Of a stretch of DNA of 64,000 nt, positions 11,561 to 23,965 are shown one piece after another. Position 1 is the stretch's first letter. Each line of letters starts with the position of its first letter. The stretch is from Imbricaverruca yamaguchii (Eukaryota; Arthropoda; Thecostraca; Neoverrucidae), in contig JAOTOL010001647.1 of assembly GCA_034440575.1 (NCBI GenBank), positions 2,230,001 through 2,294,000 of the forward strand. Direction: 5' to 3'. Made by a program: the position numbers and the translations under genes. A model generated the notes under the pieces. That model had not been told where the DNA came from. It saw only the letters and a list, made by a program, of their open reading frames with translations, and made no database searches.

Positions 11561-13229
11561 CGTGCATGATCGTACTGGCCACGATCGACCACCCCCTGTA
11601 CACAGCACACGTCTGTCGGCATCCTTGCATCTAAGCAAAACGTATTGGAGTGGTGGAATGGCATCTGGAGACAAAAGCGGAGCTGTTACACATGGTGATA
11701 TTTTGGCTGTAAAAAATCGTGTCGAACATGCTTCTTCGCTTTCATTGCAAGTTTCATATATGGGTGCCAATTAGCAAGATATTGATGTTTTGTTTTTATT
11801 TTATTTGAGCGTGATGTTATCTTTTACTGCGACGTCACGATAGCACAAGGAAATGACATGTACACTGCATTTACATGCGGAGCGGGGCTGGGGGGGGGGG
11901 CTGCTTGCGGCCTCGTGTCATTGTAGAGTGTGGGCTTTGGGAAGGTCGGAACGGACCGCTCTGCTTGTCGTCACGTGTGGGCTACCTGCCCCACATCCGC
12001 GCTGGAACTAGCTTTGCATTCATGCTGCACTTTTTACCAAGCTTCGGGAAAACTTGATGAGTCTTCGATGACTCCACTTTGTCAGTGACTACGTCGATGA
12101 CTCCACCGAGTGACTACGTCCTGTAAACCCATCTAGTTGCCGTTAGCCGTGAATCAAGAAGGCCGTGACAAAGAGCCAGCGAACTAAGCCAGAAACTAAA
12201 CTAACCAAAAGAACACCTGCAAAGTGTAAGGAAAAAGTAAAGAGCACTAGAAAATCAAACACATCACGGCTAGTTGCGCTGCTTCAAATAGTACTTTTCT
12301 TGCTCTTGAAAGAGAGACAATTGAATGCCTTTTCGGGAGCAGCGTTCGTGGTGTTTTTGCACATTGGCACGAACAATAACGCATGCCCCACTTCTTCTCT
12401 CGTTTTCACGCCTTCAGTGTACCAGGAAATGCTGATTCACTACGCCCGTTCGTTGCCACTGACGACCGGTATTCATTCGTGACGTCACGACCGGTCACAA
12501 AACGGCCAAAATGATAATGAAGTGGATTTTATGAAGTGTTTTCATATCTGATTATATTGAATGTGTGCATTACACAAATTACTGGTCACAAGCGAAAGAA
12601 AGCTATGTGCTACGTAATGTGCAACAACTCCATTATATGAAAAATATCCTTTAGAAAGTTTTGCTTTCACCATGTAAACATTGAAACTTGCACGACTGTG
12701 AAAATTGTGCCCGAGCCGTGAGACGGTAGGCGAAATATCTATCAACTGGTGAAGATGGAAGACAGAGGAAATATTTGAAAATATCCTCCAACCACCCAGC
12801 ACATGATTCGAGAACTCAAGCAGTCCATGGAAGTAGCACAGTGAGACATGCTCGTCGACCGCCGACGGCGTGTCGCTGTGACGTCAACTCAAATTTATTC
12901 CATAAAAAGTCGCAAGGGACTATTTTCGAAGTAATATTTCCCTTCGCAACTCTGAAATTCTCGAGTACAATTTTGAACGGAATGCAATTTTTCTTCTCTG
13001 TGGCGTAGGAATGTTGCGGTGTTCAAAAGCGACGTTTCATCATATCTCGAGGGTTACAGTGGCGCAGCATGCGGCTAGTGCAGCCCGCTGACTGCTGCAG
13101 CCCGCTGCCTACTGCGTCTAGTCCAGGACCGCTCGGCGCCTGGTGGCGACCACTGGGTCACCGCCACTAGGCCGCTGGGTCGCCCTGGGCCGCTGGGTGC
13201 CCTGGGCCGCTGGATCTCACCGAGTCTCC
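11561..13229. other. Intergenic stretch without recognised genes
   Basis: A region of ordinary composition. Between 12050 and 12125 a GATGACTCCA/GTGACTACGTC motif repeats two or three times. From 13060 the sequence becomes GC-rich and CGCTGGGTC-like, foreshadowing the next array. No gene recognised. Confidence 0.5.
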
Positions 13230-13590
13230 ACTGAGCGACCGCTTGGCCTCGGCTGGGCCTCGGCTGTGTCTCCGCTGTGTCTCCGCTGTGTCTCCGCTTG
13301 GCCTCCGCTGTGTCTCTGTTGAGTTCCGCTTGCTTCTCCGCTGGGCCTCCGCTGTGCCTCCGCTGGGTCTCCGCTTGGCCTCCGCTGGGCCTCCGCTGGG
13401 TCTCCGCTGGGTCTCCGCTGGGTCACCGCTGGGTCTCCGCTGGGTCTCCGCTGGGTCTCCGCTGGGTCACCGCTGTGTCTCCGCTGGGTCTCCGCTGGGT
13501 CTCCGCTGGGTCTCTGCTGGGTCTCCGCTAGGTCTCGGCTGGATCTCGGCTGGTTCACCGCTGGGTCTCGGCTGGTTCGCCGCCGGATCA
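13230..13590. repeat. 11-bp minisatellite
   Basis: Tandem copies of CTCCGCTGGGT (11 bp), most regular at 13380-13530, with CTCCGCTGTGT and CTCCGCTTGGC variants at the left edge and CTCGGCTGGTT at the right. Frames run through it on both strands only because of the repeat. Confidence 0.93.
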
Positions 13591-13795
13591 CCAGAGATAT
13601 CTTTATGACCGGCGGCGGTGAAGTGCGAGCCTGGCCAGCGCTGGGCTACGTGCCGCCTGTGTATCTATACTGTCGTCGCGGTCGTTACGGCGTGCACGGC
13701 AGCGGGCGGCGGCTCGGCGGCGCCGCAGCGCCGGGATGGCCGCCGCCGCGCCAATAACGCCGCAACTCATGGCGGCGCCGCGCCGGCCACAGCGG

Positions 13796-13830
13796 GCGGC
13801 GGCGGCGGCGGCGGCGGCGGCGTGGCGGCC
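13796..13830. repeat. (CGG)n microsatellite in CpG-rich DNA
   Basis: A CGG run inside a CpG-dense segment (about 13680-13850). Such trinucleotides are frequent near GC-rich promoters, but no transcript evidence is visible here. Confidence 0.85.
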
Positions 13831-13847
13831 GCTGCTCGTGCGATGTG

Positions 13848-14078
13848 ATGTGTGTGACGTGTGACGTGCGGAGCCAGATGTGTGACGTGTGACGTGATAT
13901 ATGTGACGTGTGATTTGTGGTGTGTGACATGAGGCGTGACACGTGTGATGTGTGACGTACGATGTGTGATGTGTGATGCGTGATGGGTGATGCGTGATGT
14001 GTGATGTGTGATGTGTGATATGTTGTGTGTGATGTGTGACGTGAAATGTGTGACGTGGTGTGCGACGTGTAATGGACT
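13848..14078. repeat. Short GTGTGA(T/C)GT tandem repeat
   Basis: Degenerate tandem of an 8-10 bp motif, GTGATGTGTGACGTGTGAT and close variants. It lies between the CGG run and the AT microsatellite, making a continuous simple-repeat block from 13.8 to 14.2 kb. Confidence 0.88.
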
Positions 14079-14110
14079 GGTGGCGGACGGACTGGTAGTG
14101 GACGGGCTGA

Positions 14111-14112
<2 letters not shown>

Positions 14113-14178
<66 letters not shown>

Positions 14179-14180
14179 TA
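14113..14180. repeat. (TA)n microsatellite
   Basis: About 65 bases of nearly pure TA dinucleotide. Such tracts extrude cruciforms readily and vary in length. Confidence 0.95.
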
Positions 14181-15582
14181 GATGTATAATCAGTCAAACA
14201 ATGGCATATGCACGAAGGTCAACCCTGTTTCCAGGACCTGATCAGGGTTAAATGTGACCCCGATCAGGTCCGGGGCGGGGATGGCCGATTGAAGTGCTAA
14301 ACTCTGGGTACCAAAGGTCCCCGATTGTGCGTGCGTGAGAACCGCCCAATAAACGTACAAACCGATCAGGTCCGTGGGTGAAAATAATAGTTAAACTTTT
14401 TAAAAAAAAAACTATTTCCCCGCATATAACTTTGGTCACGTCATTCTGTCCTCTAAAACCATGCCATATCTCAAGTCACTCTCTTGTCGGATGACTAAGA
14501 CTTGACTAGAAACGTCCCGAAGGTGTTTACGTACCCCAGGTACTTGAGAGGGCTGATTATTATGAAGTAAGAAGTCTAACCCAGAGTAATGATGTAAGCC
14601 GAGTTCGTTTTTATGGGACCAGGCCCGTATTCGAGTTCACAATTTTATATTTGATTTCTTTTTGGCTCTGGTGGAATGAAAATAATGTGAGTTTTTTTGC
14701 AAGAATTTCCAGCTGATTGAAAACAGGATTTGCTTTGGTGACATGCATTACCTTTTCTTGAGCAACATCTGGTTCGGATATTGCCATCTTCAGCCGTTTA
14801 TCACATATTTCCAGGTGTGCAATCCGGAAGACATAAAGACTTTGATCTCTGCACGTATCGCCTGTGTTATACTGAGTCTGATTTTGCATATCATCAACAT
14901 TGAAGCACAAAATCGTGCCTGGCTTGCGACCAGGGTCCTGTAACTTTGGCAAAGACGGGTAACTAAATGTACCATGACATTGACCTATTTGTTCTGACCT
15001 GGATGGTCAACAAAAATGGAACACAAAAATATTTGAAATAACTACAAAAGCTCAGGGATGTCATGCCGATTGCCACATTTAATTTGCACACATTTGCACA
15101 CAACATCTTTCTTTAAAAAAACGTCAGTGATGTGTGAATGAAGGCGGATAAAATTGATCGCCCCCGCACTGCATGAGGTAGACCATTTTCTCCCATTGGC
15201 GGTGTGAAGGACAGCAGTGGTGTCTCCTAGGCCTTTGATGAGGGCTCGACCCCATCAACTTCGTGCTTAATCTCTTACTCGTGGTGGATCTCTTAACATG
15301 GGATACTATGGGGTGGACACGACCAACGTAAGTGGCAGCACTCATTGCCTGCATACCGTCTGTCTCATGAATAATTTCCAAGCCTCTCCACACATGGCTA
15401 AAGATATTCATGTAAAGAAAACGAAGGACTTGAAAACCGATTGCGAAGTATGAAGAGCTGTCTTCGCAAGCTGAAATTCATCAGGCGCAGCTTGTTCCCC
15501 GCTGGTCCCTTGGCCAGCCGCGAACGAACCAATCATGTGCATACAGGGATGCATGTTTGTGTGGATTTTTGTTATTCAATGT
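14181..15582. other. Intergenic stretch with a small inverted repeat and a dispersed-repeat motif
   Basis: Two details stand out. An imperfect 16-bp inverted repeat built on GGACCTGATC/GATCAGGTCC sits at 14234-14249 and 14256-14271, with a third related copy near 14360. On the minus strand, 14751-14803 contains TGAAGATGGC followed by a CCGAAC-like box, a pairing I associate with dispersed arthropod repeats. A 113-codon minus-strand frame (14611-14952) spans the latter and has no recognised domain. Confidence 0.45.
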
Positions 15583-17002
15583 GGCCTGTGTCGTGACACT
15601 GTCCCGTAGCCTGTGGCGTGACACTGTCCCGTAGTCTGTGGCGTCACACTGTCCCGTAGCCTGTGGCGTGACACTATCCCGTAGTCTGTGTCGTGACACT
15701 GTCCCGTAGCCTGTGGCGTGACACTGTCACGTAGCCTGTGGCGTGACACTGTCACGTAGCCTGTGTCGTGACACGTAGCCTGTGGCGTGACGCTGTCCCG
15801 TTGCCTGTGGCGTGACACTGTCCCGTAGCCTGTGGCGTGACACGTAGCCTGTGTCGTGACCCGTAGCCTGTGTCGTGACACTATCTCGTAGCCTGTGGCG
15901 TGACACGTAGCCTGTGTCGTGGCACTGTCACGTAGTCTGTGTCGTGACACGTAGCCTGTGTCGTGACACTGTCCCGTAGCCTGTGGCGTGACACGTAGCC
16001 TGTGTCGTGACACGTAGCCTGTGGCGTGACGCTGTCACGTAGTCTGTGTCGTGACACTGTCCCGTAGTCTGTGTCGTGACACTGTCCCGTAGCCTGGGTC
16101 GTGACACTGTCCCGTAGCCTGTGGCGTGACGCTGTCCCGTAGCCTGTGGTGTGACGCTGTCCCGTAGCCTGGGTCGTGACACTGTCCCGTAGCCTGTGGC
16201 GTGACACAGTCCCGTAGCCTGTGGCGTGACACTGTCCCGTAGCCTGTGTCGTGACACTGTCTCGTAGCCTGTGGCGTGAACTGTCGTGACACTGTCACGT
16301 AGTCTTCGTGACCTGTGTCGTGACACGTAGCCTGTGGCGTGACGCTGTCACGTAGCCTGTGGCGTGACGCTGTCCCGTAGCCTGTGTCGTGACACTGTTC
16401 CGTAGCCTGTGGCGTGACACTGTCTCATAGCCTGTGGCGTGACACCTAGCCTGTGTCGTGGCACTGTCACGTAGTCTGTGTCGTGACACGTAGCCTGTGT
16501 CGTGACACTGTTCCGTAGCCTGTGGCGTTACACGTAGCCTGTGTCGTGACACTGTCCCGTAGTCTGTGTCGTGACACTGTCCCGTAGCCTGTGGCGTGAC
16601 AATGTCCCGTAGCCTGTGTCGTGACACTGTCTCGTAGCCTGTGGCGTGACACGTAGCCTGGGTCGTGACACTGTCCCGTTGCCTGTGGCATGACGCTGTC
16701 CCGTAGCCTGCGGCGTGACACTGTCACGTAGTCTGTGTCGTGACACGTAGCCTGTGGCGTGACACTGTTCCGTAGCCTGTGGGGTGACGCTGTCCCGTTG
16801 CCTGTGGCGTGACGCTGTCGCGTACCCTGTGGCGTGATGCTGTCACGTAGCCTGTGTCGTGACACCGTCCCGTAGTCTGTGGCGTGATACTGTCACGTAG
16901 CCTGTGGCGTGACACTGTCCCGTTGCCTGTGGCGTGACGCTGTCACGTAGCCTGTGGCGTGACGCTGTCACGTAGCCTGTGGCGTGACACTGTCACGTGT
17001 GA
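15583..17002. repeat. 25-bp minisatellite, 1.4 kb
   Basis: Unit near 25 bp: GCCTGTGGCGTGACACTGTC followed by CCGTA. Many copies lack the ACTGTCCCGT part, giving 16-bp short units, so lengths alternate irregularly between about 16 and 25 bp. GTGGCG/GTGTCG and CCCGTAG/CACGTAG are the main variants. The minus-strand frames (SRHRLRDSVTPQATG) follow from the repeat. Confidence 0.95.
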
Positions 17003-17515
17003 CGGACAGTTCGTGTCGATCGGACGAATGTCGGAGCCGCGGCCAACAGCTGCACCCCCTGCAGGTCCAACCTGGCCGATGTCGGCAAGCAGTCTCCGTT
17101 CCAGCCAACGTCTTCCGTTTTTTTTTTCACTTCGGGCCACGACACCAACCGGCTTGGTCATGCCCATGGTGTCCGTGATCTCCGTGATTGTTTTAAGTGC
17201 TGCGGCACGAATTTCCGTCGGCAGGCTTGATTTTGTCGTAAATGACCGGACAACTAACCGGCCATGGCACCTGTCAAGCTCACTCGGCTGTTTCACGTCG
17301 GGTATCTCGGCACACCTGTCATGTCGGCGGCCATTTAATTGCATTTTTGCAAAACGTTCCACTATCAGCGATAGCATCGAGCCAGATAGCATCGTTCGGT
17401 TTGCTTAATGCTCGATTGTTCAGTGAAAGCCTTGGGACTGTGCTTCCAGGACATTCATGGCGGAGAAAAGTCGTGCATATACCCGGGTGTATATTTGCTC
17501 ATTTATGACACGAGC
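17003..17515. other. Unique sequence between arrays
   Basis: Mixed sequence with overlapping open frames on both strands (about 149 codons each way) but no recognised domain. The equal openness of both strands argues against coding. Confidence 0.4.
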
Positions 17516-17855
17516 AATAAGCAGACGACCAAGACATTCACGGAAACTCGAACGGGACATGATGCACAACTATGGCAACACTAACGGAACATGAAGCACG
17601 ATTGCAGAACCTCTGACGGAACATGAGGCACGGCTACAGAAAATATAACGGAACACGAAGCACGACTACAGAATCTCTGACGGAATGTAAGGATCAACTA
17701 CTACAACTCTGATGGCACATGAGACACTACAAAAACTCTGACAGGGCATAAGGAACGATTATGGAGACTCTCGGAACATGAGGAAAGACTACGGAAACTC
17801 TGATGCAACATGAAGCTCGACTACGGAAACTCACGGAACATTTTGTACGACTAAT
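17516..17855. repeat. Degenerate tandem repeat of about 35-40 bp
   Basis: Repeated phrases of the type ACGACTACAGAAACTCTGAC followed by GGAACATGAAGC, with copies strongly diverged in sequence and length. It looks like an old, decaying minisatellite, in contrast with the homogeneous arrays nearby. Confidence 0.75.
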
Positions 17856-19202
17856 TGACATGACTTTGATATGTTAATTCTACCATGTTCTCTGCACTTG
17901 TAATTTACAGATGACACGTCTGAAGCCATCATCATCTCCAAATCAATCTTGCGATCAATCAATGAGCTAAATAAGCGAACCAATGTTTACGTTTCGAGAA
18001 GATATGGACAAATTGCTGTCCGTTGGCATTCTGTTGATTGTTACTGATCATTATTAAACATTCTTATTGTATTTTTGTTCTTCTGATAATATTAGCCAAT
18101 TGAACTATTCTTGACGCTTTTTCGTTCTTTTTTATAGTGTGTGTTTTGTTCACATAGTTTTCGCTGTCCTAGTGTGTCCGACTCCACCAGCAGTCGCTTG
18201 ATTTCGGACTGGCTGTGTGTGAAGTGTGAAGGCTGGGTGTGAAGTGTGAAGGCTATGTGTGAAGTGGTCCAGAGTGATGTTGGGTGATGTCACCTGACCC
18301 CTGGCGTTGGCGACGTTGATGGCGTGATGACATGTGCCACTCGGAGCTACCTTTTGGTGAAGATACCTCACCGGCTGACCCTGGCATTCCAAGTCTTGGC
18401 GATGAGATGCGCATCACTAATCGATCCCGTTCGTTAACCTCTCGATGGTATCATGTATAATATTGGTGTGAAAAGGTCCATGGAGGATGCCTCGGATGAG
18501 CTTAATAATCCACGAGGATTTAAAAACGAAAAACTGTGCATAATGGAAGAAAAATAATATAATACTCACACAAAAACAATAGCAAAAAATTACCTACACT
18601 GAACTGCATGATGAAAAGATACACATACAATTTTCTGGAGATGCATCGCTGAGCGCAACAAATGAAACAAAAGATCACAGTGGAAAGTTTGAAATAGCCA
18701 CGCCACTATACAGTAAGAACATCACGGAACATACCAGGCAGCACATTGCCGCGAATGCAGGCTATATCTGCATCAGTTTTCAATGGAATTTTAGCTTAGA
18801 ACAGCCTTTAACATTACAATCCGGATGTGGCGCCCTGAGTTATTGAAGAGATCAAAGTCTTACGTACAAAGAGTGGCTGCGCAGTAGCAGGATCTTTCCC
18901 GACCTCGACACTGCCATATGACACGCTCCTTGGCAATGGATACGGCACTCAAATAAACCGCCAATCAATTGTGCACTTAGGGTATGTGGACTGTTAATGT
19001 GCAGTTTTACTTTACGGCCCATTACCACTTGGTTCGATTTTCGCGTGCCCGATGACCTTGTGTTTCCTGACACGCCAGGCAGGGTAAGCTGGACCAGCGC
19101 TGATGCTGGGCTCGGCTACATTCGATCTGATGCTGGGTTGGCTCGGCGTTGTGTGCGCAAAAGACGCGGCAGACCGGCCGGTCGCCTCCACTGGTACTGG
19201 CT
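17856..19202. other. Intergenic stretch without recognised genes
   Basis: AT-rich to mixed sequence. A small tandem of TGTGTGAAGTGTGAAGGC lies at 18210-18255. No gene, RNA or mobile element recognised. Confidence 0.5.
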
Positions 19203-19505
19203 ATTCCCATCCAACAGTAACGGCTACTGCCATCCACCAGTAACGGCTACTCCCATCCACCAGTAACGGCTACTCCCATCCACCAGTAACGGCTACTCCG
19301 ATCCACCAGTAACGGCTACTGCTATCCACCGAAAACGGCTATTCCAATCCACCACTAATGGTTACTCCCATCCACCAGTAACGGCTACTCAAATCCACCA
19401 GTAACGGCTACTCAAATCCACCAGTAATGGTTACTCCCATCCACCAGTGACGGCTACTCACATCCACCAGTAACGGCTACTGCCATCCACCAGTAACGGC
19501 TACTA
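19203..19505. repeat. 23-bp minisatellite
   Basis: About 13 copies of a 23-bp unit, CATCCACCAGTAACGGCTAC plus TCC, with CAAATCC, ACTGCC and TAATGGTTAC variants. Confidence 0.95.
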
Positions 19506-19861
19506 CCAACGGTAGTTAACCACAACAACATAGTTTCACAACCGTACAGTACACACCGTACTTGGGACAGCGTACAGTACACACCTTACTCTAATGCTTG
19601 GGAGCGTGTCAAACACAGCGTGCTCCGTGTGCAGCACCTGGGAGCACCACGCATTCCGCGAAGCATGGTTCAGCTGACAGGTAACCGTCGCCGAGAGACG
19701 CTGTGTCACTGCTGACATGTGTGAGTGCGTATTTACACGGCGGAGTCGTCCAGATCTGGCGGGGAGCCGTGTAAATGCCATCCAGATCGCATCGTAAGCC
19801 GCCCGCCCGGCCGCCGCAGCGACCTTCTGCACGCAGGCTACCGCCGCCGCGCGGGCTGCTG

Positions 19862-20325
19862 TTATCACTGCAGCCCTCCCCGGAGCGTGCTGTGTGCTGT
19901 GCGGTCTGAACTGCAGCCCTCCCCAGGAGCGTGTTGTGTGCTGTGCGGTCTGAACTGTAGCCCGCCCCCGAGCGTGCTGTGTGCTGTGCAGTGTGAACTC
20001 CAGCCCTCCCCCGGAGCGTGCTGTGTGCTGTGCAGTGTGAACTGCATCCCTCCCCGAGCGTGCTGTGTGCTGTGCCGTCTGAACTGAATCTTTCCTCGGA
20101 GTATGCTGTGTGCTGTGCGGTCTGAACTGAATCATTCCTCGGAGCGTGCTGTGTGCTGTGCCGTCTGAACTGTAGCCCTCCCCGGAGCGTGCTGTGTGCT
20201 GTGCGGTCTGAACTGAATCCTTCCTCGGAGTATGCTGTGTGCTGTGCGGTCTGAACTGCAGCTTTCCTCAGCAGCGTGCTGTGTGCTGTGCGGTGTGAAC
20301 CGCAGTCCTTTCCAGAGCGTGGTGT
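19862..20325. repeat. 43-bp minisatellite
   Basis: About 11 copies of a unit near 43 bp: GAGCGTGCTGTGTGCTGTGC, then GGTCTGAACTG and a short CAGCCCTCCCCG linker. The linker is the variable part (GAATCCTTCCTCG, GTAGCCCGCCCC), while the GCTGTGTGCTGTGC core is strongly kept. Confidence 0.94.
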
Positions 20326-23046
20326 ACTGTGCAGCCTTCATTGCCTTCCCGAAGTACGGTCAGTCGGGTAGCGCTGAATGAATCGCTGAAGCGTCACCGT
20401 CGCGTCATATCGAATATATTGCCATAGAACTCGGCACGTGGGCTCGGGTTCCCCGCTGAACGAGTTCAGCCGTCATTGGCGACACTGGTGACACATAGCA
20501 TTTGGTGCGGGACTTCCATCGGGGAATTCACGCTTAGCCATGGAGCACTTGGTGTTTCGACCATGCCGATTTCGATCAGTATGTTCAGCATGCTTAGTGA
20601 TGTAGACCTATTCTGCCTTGCTTTTTGATCGTATTACCGCGAGGTTGTAATAACCACAAGCGCATCGTAAATTACTTCAATACAGGAATACAATTTGTAT
20701 CTGCATCATCTCGATGAAGCCCGGACCGTGGAACAGCATGAGCATATGCCATCGTTGTTGACATTTGACCTCATTAGTGACATCTCTGTGGACAACTGCC
20801 CTGTTGATATTCCAGCAGCGATACATCCAACTTCTGAAGCCAGTGACAAATACTTGGCAAAGTGTCTAGCATTGATACAAATAAACGATTAACCATCAAA
20901 TCCCACGATCTACCGAAGCGAATCCGTATTCAGAATTGAGTGGGACCTCGGTACCCAAAGGTGGGTGACAGAGGATGCATCAGGTAGACGTCTTACAAAA
21001 CCGCATCGTTCCGATGCCTGATTCCCCTAAAGTGATCACAGTAAGGATCCATCCTCAGATCCAAGAATGGAAGCCCTCAAAAGCCTGTTGATGATACCCG
21101 AGTCCCGGCTTTCCTACCGATTCAGCGATGTTTTTCCGCCTCTTTAGCGAAGATTTGCTCGTGTCCGTTCAGCCATTGCGGTGCAGGCCTGACAATTGTA
21201 GTACGCTAATAAGTTTTCCTCGGTTTCAATTTTAGCCAATCACCTCATTCTGGTACACCTCATTCTGGTACACTTTGTGAACCAAGTTGTGTGGTCGAAC
21301 GCACTTTTATCTTCATAATCGTGGTCTGCTTCATTGTCGTAGTCTTATGGATTCCTTAAGGAGCCTGTCCTTCCATACAAATGCAATAAGAACTCAGCGT
21401 GTTAATGGATGAGGAACTCTAATTCCTCCAATTGAGAGCCAGCCGTGGGAAGAAGGTGCAGTGCGGCAGCAGTGTCGTGCGTCGCGAGCGAGTCCAGTGG
21501 CAAGTCCACGGCGCTGTGTCATCAGGTCCAAGGCGGCGTCCGAGGCAGCGGGAGCATTGGATTTATGAGCCTAATGCACTTGAGAGGTACATGGTTCGCA
21601 CCAGCATTATCCAGAAGCCCCCAACGCTATTCATCTTCAGTTGAGGGTGCTCGCTGCTTCCATCTCATGTCAGAAATCCGATGTTTTCTTCGCCCTAAGC
21701 GTCCCGGCCAGACCATCACAGAAGGTGTTTTTATCGCCTCGTGACTTGACTCGTGTCTCTTCAGTTCACCTTCACAAATCTTTACATTTTTTTTTCGTGT
21801 GGAGAGCTGGATCATCAATGACTTTGGAATTTGCGGGCAAATCGAAATCAGGATTGTAGTTCATATTCAAATAACTTGGTCATAATGAGATTGTAACCAA
21901 TTTTCTTTTTTGCGGTCAAAATAATTTTGTGTCAATGCCGTAAAATAAAATGAAGAAATGAATCAAGAAAATTCATCATTTCTTTCATCACTTCATTCCG
22001 ATTCATCATATCCATTGAAGCATAATCAGAAACAAGGCAAATGCCGAAAATCATAATCTGCTCAAATGCCCCTTGATTCACGTCTGGTCGATTCTCCAAC
22101 TGTCGATTGAGCACATGTTTCTCACCGACTTCTGCTTCGATGATGAATGTGAGACAACGGCCAAGCTCCAAAATAAATTTAGTTAATTACGTTTCAGGCG
22201 AACCAGATACTCACTTTTAATTGAAACTAGCATTCCATATCCAGCCGCATTGGAGCTGCGTTGCCACACAAAGACAGACCTCAACGGCCGTGTTGTTGGG
22301 CTCCACCAGCGGACAGAGCGCCGCCTGTTCCTCACCCAGCGTGAGGAAAGGCTGACGCCCCGGCGCGTCTCTCCAACACCGCTCTGCCTCGCGCTCAGGC
22401 TCTGCCCGCCTCCCGAACTCTGTCCCACCCGTTCCACCTCTCGGGCACATCTCCGCGAGCCATCTCGAAATGACGGGACGCTTTCGTTGCACGCCGCGTT
22501 CCCACGCTTTTTTGGCCGAGTTGATGGCGGCAAAATCAGGTGCATTGTGTTGACCATTAATTCGGGTCAGGTCGATCGTGCCGTGCAGTGTCATGGTGCG
22601 GCCGCGCCAGATACATCCCAGCCGCATTGTCTTCCGCTCTGCCAATCTGGCGGGAGAAAGGGCCGCGCCAGCCGAATCATTCTTCTTTATTAAACCACTT
22701 GATTCGAGCAATAGCAATTTAATTCAAGTAATAACATCTCTTAACCTTCTCTGTATGGCGGTGCGTGGCGGCCTGTAATAAGTGCAGGATGATCGGCAGA
22801 ATGGGCCGCCGCCCGCCGTCCGTCTGCCACCTCGACAGCAGCGGGCCTTTTGTCTTGCGCGCCGCCGCTCAAGCTGGTAGCTAATTCAATTTTGCGTCGG
22901 CTCATCTCTTAGATGTCGGCGAGGCGAAGTAGCCGCGTCAGCGTGCGCAGCTGGGGGTGGGGGGAGGGTGGGGTCACCGGCCGCGTGTACCTGGTGTCAG
23001 CGGTCACTTCTCGGCAGGACCACTGACAGGGCGTCGTGTCTTCTGG
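20326..23046. other. 2.7-kb stretch with possible retroelement 3'-end relic
   Basis: No gene recognised. At 20474-20520 a TTGGCGAC box is followed by CATTTGGTGCGGGACTTCC, which recalls LTR-retrotransposon leader (primer-binding) sequences. At 20646-20682 a TGTAATAACCACAAG block followed by TTACTTCAATA closely matches 47756-47792, so both are copies of one dispersed element. The remainder is mixed, AT-rich near 21.8-22.1 kb and CpG-rich near 22.3-22.6 kb. At 21247-21272 CTCATTCTGGTACAC is duplicated in tandem. Confidence 0.4.
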
Positions 23047-23316
23047 TGTCCTCAGAGATACCACTTTCCGCCAGGGTCTGATGCTAGCGAGTGTCCTCAA
23101 TGGTACCATTGCCCGCCAGGGTCTGATGCTAGCGAGTGACCTCAAAGATACCACTGCCCGCCAGGGTCTGATGCTAGCGAGTGTCCTCAGAGATACCACT
23201 TTCCGCCAGGGTCTGATGCTAGCGAGTGTCCTCAATGGTACCATTGCCCGCCAGGGTCTGATGCTAGCGAGTGACCTCAAAGATACCACTGCCTGTCAGG
23301 GTCTGACGTCAGCGGT
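23047..23316. repeat. 45-bp minisatellite with 135-bp higher-order repeat
   Basis: Six 45-bp monomers ending CCAGGGTCTGATGCTAGCGA, of three types distinguished by their starts (TGTCCTCAGAGATACCACTT, TGTCCTCAATGGTACCATTG, TGACCTCAAAGATACCACTG). The three types occur in the same order twice, at 23047-23181 and 23182-23316, giving a 135-bp unit duplicated almost exactly. Flanks (22985-23046, 23317-23360) hold more diverged relatives. Confidence 0.93.
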
Positions 23317-23965
23317 CAGCCGGTGCCCTACACGGGAATACCACTATCCATCAGGGTTGGCTGATTGCTGCCGTCCTCCTCGGAGAGGGGGAAATTGCTG
23401 TAAAGAAAACTGTTTTTGTTTGTCTCTCGTAAGGATATCGTAGTATACCTTCATGCTTTTAGCTAGAGATGCAGATCAGCAGTGTCAATCATAATTGTGC
23501 ATATTACATTGCATATCTTATATGATTCATGCTCGTTCATATGACAAAGATGCTAATTTGATACCGAGAAGGGTGCCGACTAAAAGTGGTTACGAGCAGC
23601 GAGGACAAATCGTCATTTTCCAACTAAGCTGCCACGGTTTTGCTTCATCATTGCCACCGAACAAGCCACCAGTTATAGCTGAAAATAAGGAGAACGCATC
23701 ATATTAAAGTGCATTTGTTTGTATTCAAGTCGAAGCGGTCCATCTAAGCATTTTCAAAACATATAGGATTGTGCTTTTCTTTTAAAAATGATGTTTAGCA
23801 ATGACAATGCCATCAGCTAAAGATAAGTTACGTGAGGAAAGAGTTACATTAAACCGGCTTATGTGGCAACGGTCGTATCGAGCAAGTAAGAGATAAAAAA
23901 TAACCGCTGTGGTATCGGACAGACTCTGGTCGGTCGAGACCACCAGGCAGCGCGCTGTTCACACT
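23317..23965. other. Intergenic stretch without recognised genes
   Basis: AT-rich to mixed sequence with nothing recognised beyond diverged fragments of the 45-bp repeat at its left edge. Confidence 0.5.

Noticed and set aside
13848..14078. Telomeric repeat
   Set aside because: The GTGTGATGT motif is irregular and is neither TTAGG nor TTAGGG; no run of telomeric units was seen anywhere in the window.
15583..17002. CRISPR array
   Set aside because: Units are directly adjacent with no unique spacers, lengths vary and the setting is eukaryotic. The same applies to all other arrays.
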